64,000 bases of DNA from Eudorina sp. 2006-703-Eu-15 (taxonomy: Eukaryota > Chlorophyta > Chlorophyceae > Chlamydomonadales > Volvocaceae), in NCBI GenBank assembly GCA_003117195.1, contig BDSI01000232.1, positions 40,988 through 104,987 of the forward strand, in the 5' to 3' direction. The position numbers and the translations under genes are program-made. Below the pieces are notes generated by a model that made no database searches, was not told the origin of the DNA, and saw only the letters and a list, made by a program, of their open reading frames with translations. Within the stretch, counting starts at the first letter, position 1. The number at the start of each line of letters is the position of its first letter. Of this stretch, positions 27,001 through 39,700 are shown in pieces.

Positions 27001-27437
27001 TCTAACATGAGCTGCCATGCCCGGCGGCCTGGCCTCTGACCCAATCTGACCCCAAACCACACCCAGTTGCTTGCTCGCCTGCAACGCTGCCTTCCTCTGC
27101 GAGGGTCTGATCCGGCTATTGACGCCGCAGGCATAGGCCCTCTCCTGGCATCGACGACCCGCTCGACCGCCCCCCTATCACCGACCCGTCGACCCACCTG
27201 CAGAAAGGCGTCCCTGCACACCCGGTCTCTGTCGCCTCCCGACAACTGCAGACTACGCTCCAGAATCGCCTCCCAGGCCCCGTTGAACTTTTCAGGGAAG
27301 CCCGCGGGTACGGCCCACGTTGCCGGCGGTCGTCGGCCGCCCGCTGGGACGAAGAAAATGGGCGGGACAGTAAGTTCAGGCACCACCAGGTTTGCCCTTG
27401 CATTGAGCGGAGACATCTTCGTGACAGATAACTTCAT
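24067..27437 (-). CDS. Conserved-looking protein of unknown function, about 325 aa
   Basis: I do not recognise this protein. Exons on the minus strand, in coding order: 27437-27198, 26670-26590, 26268-26209, 25903-25792, 25486-25428, then an exon ending at 25063 with an unclear start near 25250, 24683-24539, and 24161-24067. Seven of the eight have GT-AG borders and matching phase. The exception is the step from exon 5 to exon 6: exon 5 ends in phase 0 at its best donor, but exon 6 needs one or two carried bases, so an alternative donor (for example near 25412) or a missed exon must exist. Visible segments are GFPEKFNGAWEAILERSLQL, DETLSGLTSEEWDYVRRVSL, GSNVFFADLTFLHAALVQ, LGGLSPEEEEYLGALAAEQV and FLNDTTSGNLDGLALRHTGG. 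It looks helical and soluble, with no membrane segment. The start ATG at 27437 is the outermost in frame; upstream exons cannot be excluded. Confidence 0.6.
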
Positions 27438-28483
27438 GTACGGCGTCTATTGCCGACCGTAAAACGGTACGGCCATACCCGTGACACTTGTTTCCCCTCG
27501 CTCTGGAGCAGAGGAGTCCATCGAACAACCGATTGTGTCACAGCGAAATGATCTTATGTGCCGCCACATTTTTGGTCGTGCTGTGCCACGATGCATGGGT
27601 ATGTTGCGACGCATTTGCCCACGATGTTCCTCCTTTTCCACGGAGCACCAGTGATAACAACCAGGTAGCATCTAATAAACAAATCTCACGGCCACAACGC
27701 ATTCACACAAACCTGTTCCGCCAAGCATGATTGTTTCTAGAGAGAGGACTTGTGCACCACTTCAATAAATTTACTTGCGTGCAAGGCGTATTTCCTGACA
27801 AATTGTATCAAACGAAATCCCTTAAGGTTAACAGTGACTGGCGTGCGTCGATTCACTAAGACTGTCGGCACATTTGTAAACACACTGTAGATGAGGAAAC
27901 TAATTAAAATGTATTCAGTATGCAAGTCGTATAAAAATGTATAACAAACGACACAAACAAATCACACGGACAGTCGCAAACCCTTCATGCCGCGCGGTGG
28001 TGCCGTACAGTTGGTTAGGAGGTTTCCTGACGTGCAGAGCCGACCGGCCGGCAGGACATACTCGTTACGATCGAGAACCGTGCATCGGGACACATCAATG
28101 TCTGCCAGTCATGCCTGGCAAAGCCGCGATCTCCATCAGTCGCTGATTGTCCGGGCAAACGGTTAGCGGTTACCCTGTTGACGCGTTGCGCCGGGTTGCG
28201 TGCACGGGCTGTGAGTGTGTTTCTGCTGTGTGGTCGCGATGGTCATGTACGTGCGCAGAGTAAGCCCGACGAGGGGGACCTCCGTCCCGGCAACCGCCGA
28301 TGGCGCCAATGGCGCGAACAGACGGCCGTGCCTGACCGCCGTGATGAACGAACCCCACTGCACTGCACTGCACCCACTGTACGGGCGGTCATCGATACAA
28401 ACGCTGCCGGAACCGGGGAACGAGGAGGTCACGCATACCTGCTGGTCAGATGCGGCTGATTGGCGGTACATATTATTACCGTA

Positions 28484-28864
28484 TTAAGGATGTTACAGCG
28501 GGTATATATATACCCTTTTGACCTCAGTGCGTATCGTAGCAAGTTTACACGACGGCGGTCAGCGGGTAGGAGTGGCGAGCGAGCAGGGGCGCCTCACGGC
28601 CGTACGTACGGCCGCTCGCTGGCAAACCCAGTAGCAGTCTACGGGCAGTCGATCTGCTCACGGCCCCAGCAGCCGCACAGCCATTTCGGTGCCCAGCTGC
28701 CAGGGACCGATACCCCCAGAGGCGCTCCGCCGGCAGAGCAACAAAAAATCCACACCGCCGTACGTCCAAGCATGGCCGGATGATCCCACGTTCACACAGC
28801 CGGCCACACGCGCCACTTTCCCGTCCGAAACCCACAATTTGTTATTCTTAAGGATGTTACAGCG
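28484..28864. repeat. 364-bp segment bounded by identical 17-bp direct repeats
   Basis: The 17-mer TTAAGGATGTTACAGCG occurs at 28484-28500 and again at 28848-28864. The segment between them starts with a TATA-rich palindrome (GTATATATATAC). The second 17-mer abuts the diverged foldback-family sequence. A short insertion flanked by a target duplication is possible, but 17 bp is long for most DNA transposons. Confidence 0.45.
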
Positions 28865-30052
28865 AATGCCGCGGTTCATCGGTGACAGCCATCGGCGACA
28901 GCCGAAGCTTCCTCACCATACACTGCCTAAACGAACTGGCGCCACCATGGCGCTCCGGACAGGCTCCACAAGTGCATCGAAACACTCCCCGGGCCCACAC
29001 TACCAGGGAACCACCCCGTTCCTGAGAACCAACCACGGTGAGGGATAAAGCCCGCTCAGGGGAATTTATGTTCAGCATTGCACTCTAAGGCTGAAACCTG
29101 AGGCGCTCCTGAGGCGAATTCCTCTGCACAAGTGCAGGACGGGCAGAGCCCGAGTGTTGCGACGCGGCATGCGCCATGGAAAGGTCACGACTATATCCAG
29201 AACCAGCAGGACCGCCTCGCGGCTGGGTGCATCAGGGCCGTACGACGGGGCGAGCCATTCATTCTGTGTTTCCCCAGTACCCCAAACCCATACCCACACC
29301 TCGCAGCCCTAGAAGATTTTGCAGATCAGCCCGACATGAAGGATCGCACACAGACTACGGGAACCGCGGGTCGATCGGCCTACCGGAGCCAGCAGCTAGG
29401 CGGCCCCCTTGACAGTAATAAGTGCTGCTGCGACGCCCACCCAGCACCCACCAGCAACCCATCCACCCGACCGTGCGCTGCATCCCTCTAGTGCCCCACC
29501 GCTCCACGTCCCCTCGCGACCTCGCTCCTTCCTGAGGCCTCCTTTGAGGCCTGTGTATAAGGGGGTATTGCAACAAGTAGGGGGTCGGCTTCCTTGAAGC
29601 CGGAAAAAGGGCGGGGCCCCCTACAATCCGTACAGGCCGCTTGCTTTACAACGGAAACTCTGTTACCGCGCAAGAGTGTGAGAGAGTGAAAGGGTGCCAT
29701 TGAGGTTGTCGTTGATGTTGAAGGTGGATCGGCGTGCATAGATTAAGCAAGGTAAAGCAGGTAGGGTAGCCCCGAAACCTACGCGCCGCCTCATCGCATC
29801 TGCATTATCATCGTAACGCTAGACGCCTCTGCACTACCACATCCGTCTGTCAAGCAGATATCAAAAAGCAAGCTTGAAGCATCTTTGTTTTTCCGTGAAG
29901 CTGTGGTTGTTTGGTCCGTCGGCAAGCATGCAGCCCTTCAGTTGCACGCCCGCAGCAGACGTGAATCTCTAAAGTTTGCCATCAATAGTTACATAGCAAA
30001 TATAAGGCAAAAACAGGGTGCGAAAAAGCCGCGGTGAGACCCGGACTTCGGC
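28862..30052 (+). mobile_element. Diverged copy of the foldback-family repeat
   Basis: Two blocks match the repeat that makes the left arm and loop of the foldback at 46432-47138. The first (about 28862-28990) shares the TCATCGGTGACAGC and CGGACAGGCTCCACAAGT strings. The second (about 29565-30052) shares GTCGGCTTCCT, CGGAAAAAGGGCGGGGCCCC-type sequence, the CCGTACAGGCCGCTTGCTTT string and the whole loop up to GTGAGACCC. The middle part is longer here and unrelated. No inverted second arm is present, so this copy shows the family exists in single-arm form. Similarity is clearly lower than between the array copies, so it is an older insertion. Confidence 0.75.
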
Positions 30053-30467
30053 CATCGGAACTGGAGAACTTGTTGGTACTCGGTATGCTATCCCTTTGCA
30101 TTTTAAAACTTTGATTCAATACATATTGTTGAATTGTATTCATCTGGCAAGACAGAAAGGCAAATCTTGATGTTGGTGGCATCATTCTTGAAGTTCAAAC
30201 ACCAGAACACTATGGAAGTTCAATTTAGCACGCGCCACCTGCCCCTAATCCAAGTATTCATCACGCGGCACCTGTTGCAACAAACATGAGCGCGAGAGGC
30301 GTTGGGTGGATGTTGACTCGGGTCCATGGAGACCGCGGAGCTTTACTTTGACCGTTTGTGCGCAAAAAATTTTTTCAGCCAAACCAAAGTTACATTGCAA
30401 TAGAGGACAATTAACATGACAAACTATACGAATTAGTTTAGCGGATAATGAACGTTTTGCCGTTACC

Positions 30468-30517
30468 CACGGACACAGGGACACACGGACACAGGGACAC
30501 ACGGACACACGGACATG
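30468..30517. repeat. GGACAC-type tandem repeat
   Basis: Short tandem run alternating CGGACACAGGGACACA and CGGACACA units, about 50 bp, directly followed by a GC-rich hairpin. Confidence 0.75.
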
Positions 30518-30529
30518 GGCAATCCTAGG

Positions 30530-30571
30530 GGGCGGGGCCCCCCGAACGCGCTTCGCGCTGGGGCCCCGCCC
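30530..30571. repeat. 12-bp stem GC hairpin
   Basis: A perfect inverted repeat: GGGCGGGGCCCC at 30530-30541 pairs with GGGGCCCCGCCC at 30560-30571. The 18-nt loop can itself form a small CGCG stem. The same GGGCGGGGCCCC string occurs in the foldback-family repeats. It could be the end of a small mobile element. Confidence 0.7.
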
Positions 30572-32072
30572 AAAAACATGGCATGACCAAGCCGGCAAGC
30601 AGTTTTGTTTCCTCCACAGTCCACTTATCTTCATTCTCTTCATGCAGGTCCATCAATGGATGCCGGAATGATGGAGGCCCGTTTTCTCTCTCTCCGCCCC
30701 CCTCTCCCCGCCCTCCTCTCTCTCCCTCTCTCTCTCACACACACGTATGGTCGCACACACGCAACACACGCTTGCAGAGGCACCGTGCATACGACACTGA
30801 ACGGCGCGGCGTGGCATCTTGCGGCCGTGCTCGCCACGCTCCACAACCGTTGGTGCGTGCGCTGTGCGAAGCAACCGCGCGCCCGCGGTCCGCACCCACG
30901 CTTGACACAAATGCTGGGTGGGCAGCGGACATACATCCCCGAATTTCCAGGGCAGGACAAGCCAACGACGCACCTTAGCTTGGGCGCACGAAACGCACAG
31001 CGCGCTGCACGTGGACAGGAGGCGGATCACGCAGCCGAACCCTCTCCATGCGACGCCGCCCTGCCTCACCGGCAGCCGTTCGTCAGGCGACAGCCCAGCC
31101 GCGCACCGATCTAGCTATCTAGAGACCGACACCTTTCCGGGCAATGCGCGCCATCCATGTACGGCGTCCATGTACGGCATCCATGACCCATGACCTACCC
31201 GCCTGCTCGCGGCGCACGCATAGTTGGTTTACTGCGTCAGCATGTCGTAGTCAAGCAGAGGTCAAAAGGGGCCCCGGCGCGCGCAGCTCATTATCATGAT
31301 AGCTATAGCCTTCGAACGGAAAATGAGAGCTAGCCGTATGCTACTTCAGCAGGTCTTCGAGCCTAGATCGTCACCCAGTGGGGTGAGTACGACGATGAAA
31401 GATCCCCCGGCCCCCCGAGCACACCCCCTCCTCACTTCGATACATGCATAGCGCGCTGTCCCTTCCGGCAATCGCCGTTACACCGCTGCTCATCTACGCT
31501 TTCTTCGGGCTGTTCAGCCGCAGCCAGCACTCCAATGCGCGCGATGAACATGCTGCATCGAATCGACGCCAGGGCTGAGTCGTCGTGCTGCCGCGCTTCA
31601 TACGCGCAGCTCCTCCTCAGTGCGCTCCTCCCCCTCCCAGTCCTCACCCCTACTCACCCTCCCCCCACAACACACACCGGGTCACGATGATTGTCGCTCG
31701 CAACGCCTTTACCTTTATATAAATGGTTTGCTCGTCTCAGTTGCTTGCTCGCCTGCTTTGCCGATCGCCGAGATCACCCCCGCCGGTTGATTGCCGCCCG
31801 ACAAAACAGGACAAGACAACACGAGCAGGTCTCCCCTGGCTACCTGCTGCTGTCGGCCCTCACATGCTGGCCGGCCGCTGTCCTGCGCGCAGCAGGAACC
31901 TCCGTACGTATGAAACGGCGGGGCCTCCGTCCACGCCCACTGATACATGCATGTGCGTGCGGCAATGTGTGTACGTCGACGAACCAAAGGACATCTGCAG
32001 GCAAGTGCATTTTCTGGCGAGCACCACGAGCGGCCACCCACCTACGCGGGTAGCGCGCACCCTCCCCCCCAC

Positions 32073-32092
32073 CACACACACACACACACACA
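32073..32092. repeat. CA dinucleotide microsatellite
   Basis: Uninterrupted run of about ten CA units, the commonest microsatellite type in volvocine genomes. Confidence 0.85.
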
Positions 32093-33437
32093 TGCCTCCC
32101 CCACGGTTATTATGGGTGAGGCTTCTCATTAAACACACACATCTACACGCACCTGCGCGAACCGGTCCGACACGAACGTCGTGCCTTCCGCACATACACA
32201 GGCGCGACGCCCGTTATCTAAACACACGTGCGCGACGGAGCACAGCAGCTTCGGCAGACCAGCCGTGGCAGGTAGGGCTGGTTCGCCCGCCCCGGCGCCC
32301 CCAGCCCTAGCCGCAACTACTTATTACCACCAGCCCCATGTACCTACCATCCGAGCGCACTTACCAAGTATCCACCGCCTGCCATCGTCCCCACCCGCTC
32401 ATCTCACAACCCTCTTCAATACTTGAGACCTAGCTACCCAGCCACCCGCCCCATCCAGGGTGCATACACCGGCTGTGACAGACAGAAGTGCCTACACACA
32501 ACACCCAGCAGGCCGCGCGGGGATGCATAGGTCGAGCGAGAAATAAACCCGCCCGCCCGAACCACCCAGCCAGCCAGACCCAAGATTTATACCCGCCCAT
32601 CAGAAGGCAACCGGCAATAATGCACGTACCGAGTAGGCGGCGAAGTGGCTTATACTCCGCCCCCATGCGCCCCCATTCTTAGACCAAGTAGCCGCGCGCC
32701 TTGCTTATTACTCCCCGTCTCTTTTCTGTGTGATGCAAAGCAGTGTCGCTCGGTCGCTCGGTCTCACAAAGGGTTCACTGAGACCCGAGTACGGAGTGGC
32801 GCGCATTTCCCATTCCGCGGCACCGACCTCGCTCCGAAGTTCCCGACGGACACAAACACCAGCAGCCACGCTAGGGTTTGCCCAGCGTACTAATAATAAT
32901 ATTAATATTATTTCAGACTCCTCACCAGACACGTACAGGCGTCCATCCAAGCATCAATAATTTCCTTTACCTCCTTCACCGTCCGTCACCCAGCAGCCTA
33001 CCTCCACACACATGCAACCGCAATCAACCGCCTCGCGCACCGCCTGGTTTCAACAGCCGCAACATACAGCCATCCGCATTCAAAGCCGTATTCGAGGATA
33101 GGTATGCCAGACATCGCATTTTTGCATTTGCATTGAACAAATATCTGGCCCCCCGGGAGCACCCGCTCTGCATGGATAGGAATATGTCCCATAAACTGAC
33201 CGCCCTTCCAGCTTCCACGTGAGCCTTATCGCCCCATCGTCCGGTCGGCCGTCCTGCGCCTCGCGCCCCACTAGATATACATATGCCTAGATGTCCAGAT
33301 GCCCCCCAACTGACGCAGAAGTCGTATCCTCTTGTAACCCCGACAGAGCATGCACCCCCCCCCCTGCATGCGATTCAGCAATCACCCAGCAGGCGGCGGG
33401 CCCACACCTCGCTTCCCACCTAGTTCATTCGCAGATA

Positions 33438-33468
33438 CAATAATAATAATAATAATAATAATAATAAT
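33438..33468. repeat. TAA trinucleotide microsatellite
   Basis: Uninterrupted run of about ten AAT/TAA units in an intergenic AT-richer patch. Confidence 0.85.
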
Positions 33469-33621
33469 CAAGCAATCAGTTGGTCGTCACGACAAGGGTG
33501 CGATCCCCGTCCGCACAACTACCGTCCATCAACCGGCAACTAATCCGTAGCCTGGTCGCTTAAGCGACATATATAGGATAGGAGAGTGGCTCCGACCTCT
33601 CCGCGGTTAACTTTTGTGACC

Positions 33622-33626
33622 TTACA
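33622..33626 (-). terminator. Poly(A) signal TGTAA of the cyclase gene
   Basis: Reads TGTAA on the minus strand about 100 nt past the cyclase stop codon at 33727. Both the pentamer and the distance are typical of green-algal 3' UTRs. Confidence 0.7.
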
Positions 33627-33726
33627 TTATGCTAGAGGTCCAACATTGTCGCGAACGGCAGCGTGGTCCGTCGGATGAGTAGACTCATACCACATCTGGA
33701 CAAACGCCGCCGTAGCTCCTTGCAGT

Positions 33727-36700
33727 TCAGTACGGCTTCAGTACGGCTTTAGTACGGCTTCCTCCCCCCAGCAGGAGAAGAGCCAGGCCCTGCACGCTCT
33801 CATCTGCAAAATCCTGCGACGGCGGCTCCAGGCTGCCGTACGTGTACGACGATTCCCCTGCCGTGCTGCAGCCCTCGATCGAACGGCCACCGGTGCCGTC
33901 TTCATCACCGACGGCGGCGCCGCCGCCGCCGCTGCCGCCGCCACTGCGGGGCTCCCTCTGCTGACAGCCCACCTGGGTGACTGCGCTGCTCCCCGTGCTG
34001 CTACCGCCGCAGGTGATTGCGCCGGAGCCCCAGCCGCCGCTTGTCCCGCTGCCACTTTTGCTGGCAGATCCTGTCATGCAGGCGAGGCGCATCCTACGGC
34101 TGACGACCGCCGCGCGAGCCGGTCTAGGGAGCCCGCCGGTGCCCTGACCGCCGCCGCCGCCGCCCGCTGTGCTGATGCAGCCGCTACCGCCCCCGCCCCC
34201 GCCGCCGCCGCCCCCGCCGCCGCCGCCGCCCCCGCCGCCGCCGCCGCTGCCGCCGCCGTCGCCGCCCCCGCCGCCGCCGCCGCTGCCGCCGCCGTCGCCG
34301 CCACCGCGGCGGCTGCGGCTGCGGCGGCGGCCTCCCCTGGTTGACACCGAGCCCGCCAGCCGGCGCACCGCTTCCGCTTCGCCCTTGTCGCTGGGCAGCC
34401 ATAGGTAGGTGCTCATGCGACCCTTGCCCTTGACGTCGACGCCGCCGGTGGGCACCCAGGCCTCGTGGGGCAGCAGCCGCTTCGCCGCCGCGGACACGTG
34501 GATGGCGCCGGGCACTCCCGTGGACTCCATGCGGGAGGCGCTGCGGTACGAACGTACGGCAGGGCGGGGCGGGGACGGGAGGGAGGCAGAGAGGGTGGTG
34601 GCGGCGCGATGGAAGGTGAGCGAAAGATACGGTACGTGCTGGATGGGGCGAGCAAGCAAGCAACAAGGTTCCCAAGCTAAGCGACGGTATCGGCCCAACA
34701 AGAGGGCAAAGAAGGTCAAGAGCAACAAGAGGTTCTAGTTGGGTACCCATCCACAACCTCTTGCTTTCGTTCGTTCAGCGCCCGCTGGAACATTGCTTAC
34801 ATACGGGCCAATGCTGCCGCGAAAAGAAATTATCAGTGGATGTGTAATCCTGCAAGGTAGCTGCAGGAAGGTGAGGACACACGCACGCAACACCTGATCA
34901 CTTACGTGTTAACCGTGTCGCCTGTGGTCCGTGCAGTACGATCGTAACGCCGTACGGACACGCACGTCGGGTTGGTTGTCCGTCCACGCCCAGCACGCCA
35001 TCCAGCAGCAGCGCGCGACGAGCACCGACATCGATTGCGGCAGGCAAGGGCACAAGAGCAGGCAGCCAGACGACGCAGGGAGATTGCAACATTGAGTGCC
35101 ATTGCACAATAAGTAGTACAGACAAGACAATAAAAAGTGGAGCGCGCTTCACGTTGTGTGCGATGCCGCCGCATGTTCCTGTGTGTGTCATCCAGAGGGG
35201 AACTACAGGGAGGACCTCAGGAGACAGGTAAAAATCTGTACGGCGTGGAACCTGCACGACTCAAGAGCCAGCAGCGTTGCACACTTGCACTGCCCGTGCG
35301 GACCAGGCGGCCGCGCCGCTACCGGACTTACTTGGAAGGCTGAGAACGAACATACCCAACCTACACATTCACGTGCCCCGACATGCCCGCACATCGGGAT
35401 GTATGTATACATGTGGCGCATCTGCTCGCTCGGCAGTTCATGGTATTAATGTCCGGAGCCTCCCGATGAGCCCGCCCGTGAATTCATTGCCCCCCTCACA
35501 CGCGCACCCAGTCGGTCGGGCGGGTCTCTTCTCTAAACACACACCCCGCCGTGTAGGGCCCATCCACACCAACGAGCGACACATGCACCAACGAGCGCGA
35601 GACACGGTCGGCGGTGCAGTCAAGCGGTCCACAGCGGCCACCCACCGAAGAGACAGAACCGCGGCATGCGCTCGCCCACCATGCCGCTGACCACGGGGCC
35701 GCTGTGGATGCCGATGCGGATCTTGACCGGCTCGCCGGTGGTGGGCAGCCGGACCTCCGCCGCGGCGGCCAGCATCGCCTAACAGGCGCGGACGGCGAGC
35801 CAGCAGCAGCGGCCGTGAGTGATAGACAGCAAGGGAGATGAGGCGTCTCAGCAGACTGCCCAATGCCTGATCATTACCGATCTCGATGCAACACCTCATG
35901 CATGCCATGGACCACGCGCAATGACGCAGCTGATTATCCGGGGACGGATGGACGGATGGACGGATGGACGGATACGGTCAGGTGCTGTGTCCTAGCTATG
36001 GCATGAGCGCGCGCCCGTACCACTGTGTGTACGACACTGTCGTACGGCACACTCGCCCCAGCATGCAGCCACGCACGCACCTTAGCGAACATGAGTACCC
36101 GTTCCGCGTGCAGCGGGTCACGGCGGCTCTCGCGCGCTCGTACGGCAGGCATGCCGTACTCGTCCTCCTCGATAAGCCCGCCCGCCACAAAGTAGCAGTC
36201 GCCGATGGTCTCGACCTGTACGTCGGCGATTCGGACGCGCGAGGCGATCATTGGCGAGGGTTCCGCGGGGGCAGCGGCGTATAGGCTCAGTGGGCCTCAC
36301 CACCCTTGCCCGCTTGAGTTACGCTAAGGTGTAGTAATAATGATCATATCATTACTATTACTAGTGGCGATGGTGTTGCACCAGCCATGCGGAACAGAGA
36401 AGTTCGCATGCAGCTGGGAGGGCGCGCGTTGCTTACTTGTTGCTCATATCATGTCCATACATATGGCAACCCATCCGGCAAATTATGAGCCTGCATATAC
36501 GGGCGTTTCTTACTGCATACTTATTGCTTGGTAGGTGGATCCCGGTTTTCGGCGCGCGTTTCCGGCATCATGGGCGGGCGATCAGGGGCTTACTAGGTTC
36601 CGACTACCAAGACTATCTCAACCAAAATCCCTCGCTCCATCCCTGGTACTGGTGCATACAAGGCCTGCCCAGCTCTGAACGAACGAGCCGCTTGCTTTGC

Positions 36701-39700
36701 CTGGCTGCTGGGCAATTCCCGCTAATTTGTCGTCACAGTATCCTCGCTCCGGCGCCGCAACCTCGCAAGGAAAAAATATTATTGGTATAATGATATTAAA
36801 GTTTGGTAATATAATTACAATAATATCATAACTTGGGAATAACAATTCAAGAATTAAGGAGACGATTTAAACCCCGGTACTCCCCATACAGACGAGTTTC
36901 ACGGAATTAGTAAAACGAACATAGCCTTCCGTCAATATTGTTCTCAATTATCAAAGCAATACTTGCATTGGTACTCGGTCCCTACCGCGCTACCTGGCGC
37001 TGCCAGGTACCTAATTTCGGAGCTGTTCGGAGTGGGGATTAAATCCGCCAAGCTAAAACAATATTTACAATGATAAAATAATAATGATGTAATATTACGC
37101 TGAGCAACCCAAGCACAGAATGCGAAAGGAGCTGCTTGCCTTATCGTCACTCTTCATTCGACCCTAATCGACCCGCCTGTCGCATCGCATTACTGTTTCC
37201 CACCTTGTATACGCCGAACTCGTCCAGCCTCCGGTCAAACCTTGTGAAGAGGTCGTTAAGGAAGGACATAACCACATGTGCACTAAGCATCTGGCACATG
37301 TCCGTGAAGCCTGCAGCAGCAGGAAGGTAGACGGAGGGGGTTACCGTACGTGGTTAAAGAAAACATGCCTGATGCCGCCGAAGGAAACCTTGCGATGCTG
37401 GACAGTCGCTCGCTGATTGAAGCAACACCGTAACCCGCAGGCCGCTGGATGGCAGCAGGTAGGGCCGCAGGGGTAGTACAGCACGCAGCATGCAGGGGGT
37501 TGCGGTCGCGGCGCACGGGCTCGCTGAGAGCGACGAGTCTTGCTCGCTTGGACCGCGAGCGAGGTTCATGCGGCGGCGATCTCGAAGCCACCTACCCTGG
37601 ATGTCCGCGAACAGCAGCGTCATCTGCGGGGCCAGTGGCACATACACGGGCAACCGAATTACGGTGTTTGTAACGGTTGTAACGGTCACCACGAAAGGAC
37701 CATTCAAGCGAGGGCATGCATCCATGCAACCATGCAGCGCCTGCTTGCGGATGGGTAGGGTTGTGGATAGCTAGCTGCCGTAAATCAATGAAAATGTATC
37801 CAGAAATAATCCGAACAGAAATAACACATTCAGTGGCTGAGCGTCAGGGCAGCTTGTTTCGCGTGTTCGACCAGCAGCCAGGGCCAGGTGTCGCCCCTAC
37901 ACAGGGTGCGGAAGCCCCGCAGCCCGCATGTACCAGCGAGCTCCTCGTGAGGTGCGTCTCTTACTGTACTGTAATGGGGTATTTACCTCCGAGTGCGAGG
38001 TGGCCATCTTGCTCACATCCCGGACCTTCGTCGGCTGAATCAGCTTCGAGGCAGAGGAGTCCCCGGGATGTGGCTCCGATGGCGATGGCCTTAGGATGCC
38101 GCCCTCCTCCGCCATGTGTGCGAGAACGTGACGGGGGAAGATCTGCGGAGGCCGTGCATGCGTGTGGGGATTCCTGGGTTGCGTGCGCGGATCGTAGGCA
38201 AGCAAGCATGCCGCGCGTGCATGTATAGCCGAGTGCATTTGCTGCCGCCAAAACAAGTAATAAATAGACCACAGCTGCGCATTGCACGGCAGCAGGGACG
38301 GACGCGTTCGTGAGCAATACATGACCCCGCTGCTGCGGCCCCCCCCTACCGCACCCGCACCCGGCCCATCCACCACCGCAGCCAAACCCCCTGCAGCGAG
38401 CAGCCCCGCCCCCTTTTTCAATAAAGACATCCCCCGCGCGCGCACCTGCTCCAGCAATCGGTGCTCCGCCTCCGCCACCAGAGCAAGGTGCCTCTCCGCC
38501 AGCACCTTGGCCGTCACGTCGGTCTGTGATTGACATGTATGTATGTATAGGTAGGGCCAAACTGGGGTTACGGGATGGATTATTACGCGTTACGAGTTGG
38601 ACCCTGCACGCACCCAAGGAAGGCCCAGACATGCAGGCGTAGGGTGTCTTCAAGTCGAGTCGAGAGGCCATGCCAGGGAGCTCTCCTTAGTAATAGAGCT
38701 TCGAACAACAACAACAATGATAATAGTAGTATATAATTATAATATAAAATAATATAATAAAAAATGAATATAATAAATATAATTGTAATACAGTATCAAT
38801 GAAATAAAGATAATAATGTTAGAACTAAATCTAAATGATAAAGATTATAAATGAAATAAATGATGATGGTGCTGATAGTAATATAATGATGGTAATAATA
38901 ATTACAATATCTTGACATCCTTGGTCACTACCGCACGCACCTGTGTCACCACGATGACCTCATTGCCCGTCAGTGGGTCCACGGCACGTCTCGCTGTCAC
39001 CTCGTGCCACACAACAGCCTGCTCCTGCTGCTGCTCCTGTTCCTGCTCCTGCTGCTCCTGTTCCTGCTCCTGCTGCTCCTGTTCCTGCTCCTGTTCCTGC
39101 TCCTGCTCTCGCTCATGTACGGCCTCCTGACTGTCCTGACGCGACACCCCTCTGGCCATTGAGACGGCCTCCAACCCTGCCTGCTGGGGGCTGGTGCCGG
39201 CGGCACCGGCGTGCAGCTGCGTCATACCGCTGGCATCAGCGACCACGGCCGCCGCACCACGCACTGCTGCTGCTGCTGCTGGCGCTGCTGGAAATGAGAA
39301 ATACTCGCGAGGGTGCGTATCAGTGGGGGAGTCCATTACGGCGGCTTGTGTATTCCTGGATTTGCCTATCAGGGGTGCAGGCGCCGCGAACTCCTCAACG
39401 GAAAGGCGTGGTGGCTCCGGACATGCGGTGTTGCGCGATGAGCTGCTCTTTGCAAACGGGCCGGTTGGAGTGGGCGGCATCAGACTGCGGCCCCTCAGGC
39501 TTCGAGTCGACAGCGGGGCTCTGGCAGACGCAATAATGGCCGCGGCGGGGGCAGAGCCGGCCGTGAAGCTCGATGAAATCCTGGTCGGGAGGCCTGCACC
39601 ACTGCCAGCACAGGCTCTGTCGCCCGACAGTTGACCCAGCGTCGGCCGATTGGCACGTGTCCCGGCACTGCTGCTGCCGAGGCTGCCTGAGCCACCACCA

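Larger units (their letters stand above)
27438..33621. other. Gene-poor intergenic region with repeats
   Basis: About 6 kb without a convincing gene on either strand. GC content drops in places (27720-27930, 30000-30200). It holds several repeats that are listed separately: a pair of 17-bp direct repeats, a diverged copy of the repeat that forms the foldback arms further right, a short GGACAC tandem repeat next to a GC hairpin, a CT-rich run near 30690-30740, a CA run and a TAA run. Promoters of the divergent unknown gene (left) may lie at its left edge. No tRNA cloverleaf was recognised. Confidence 0.5.
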
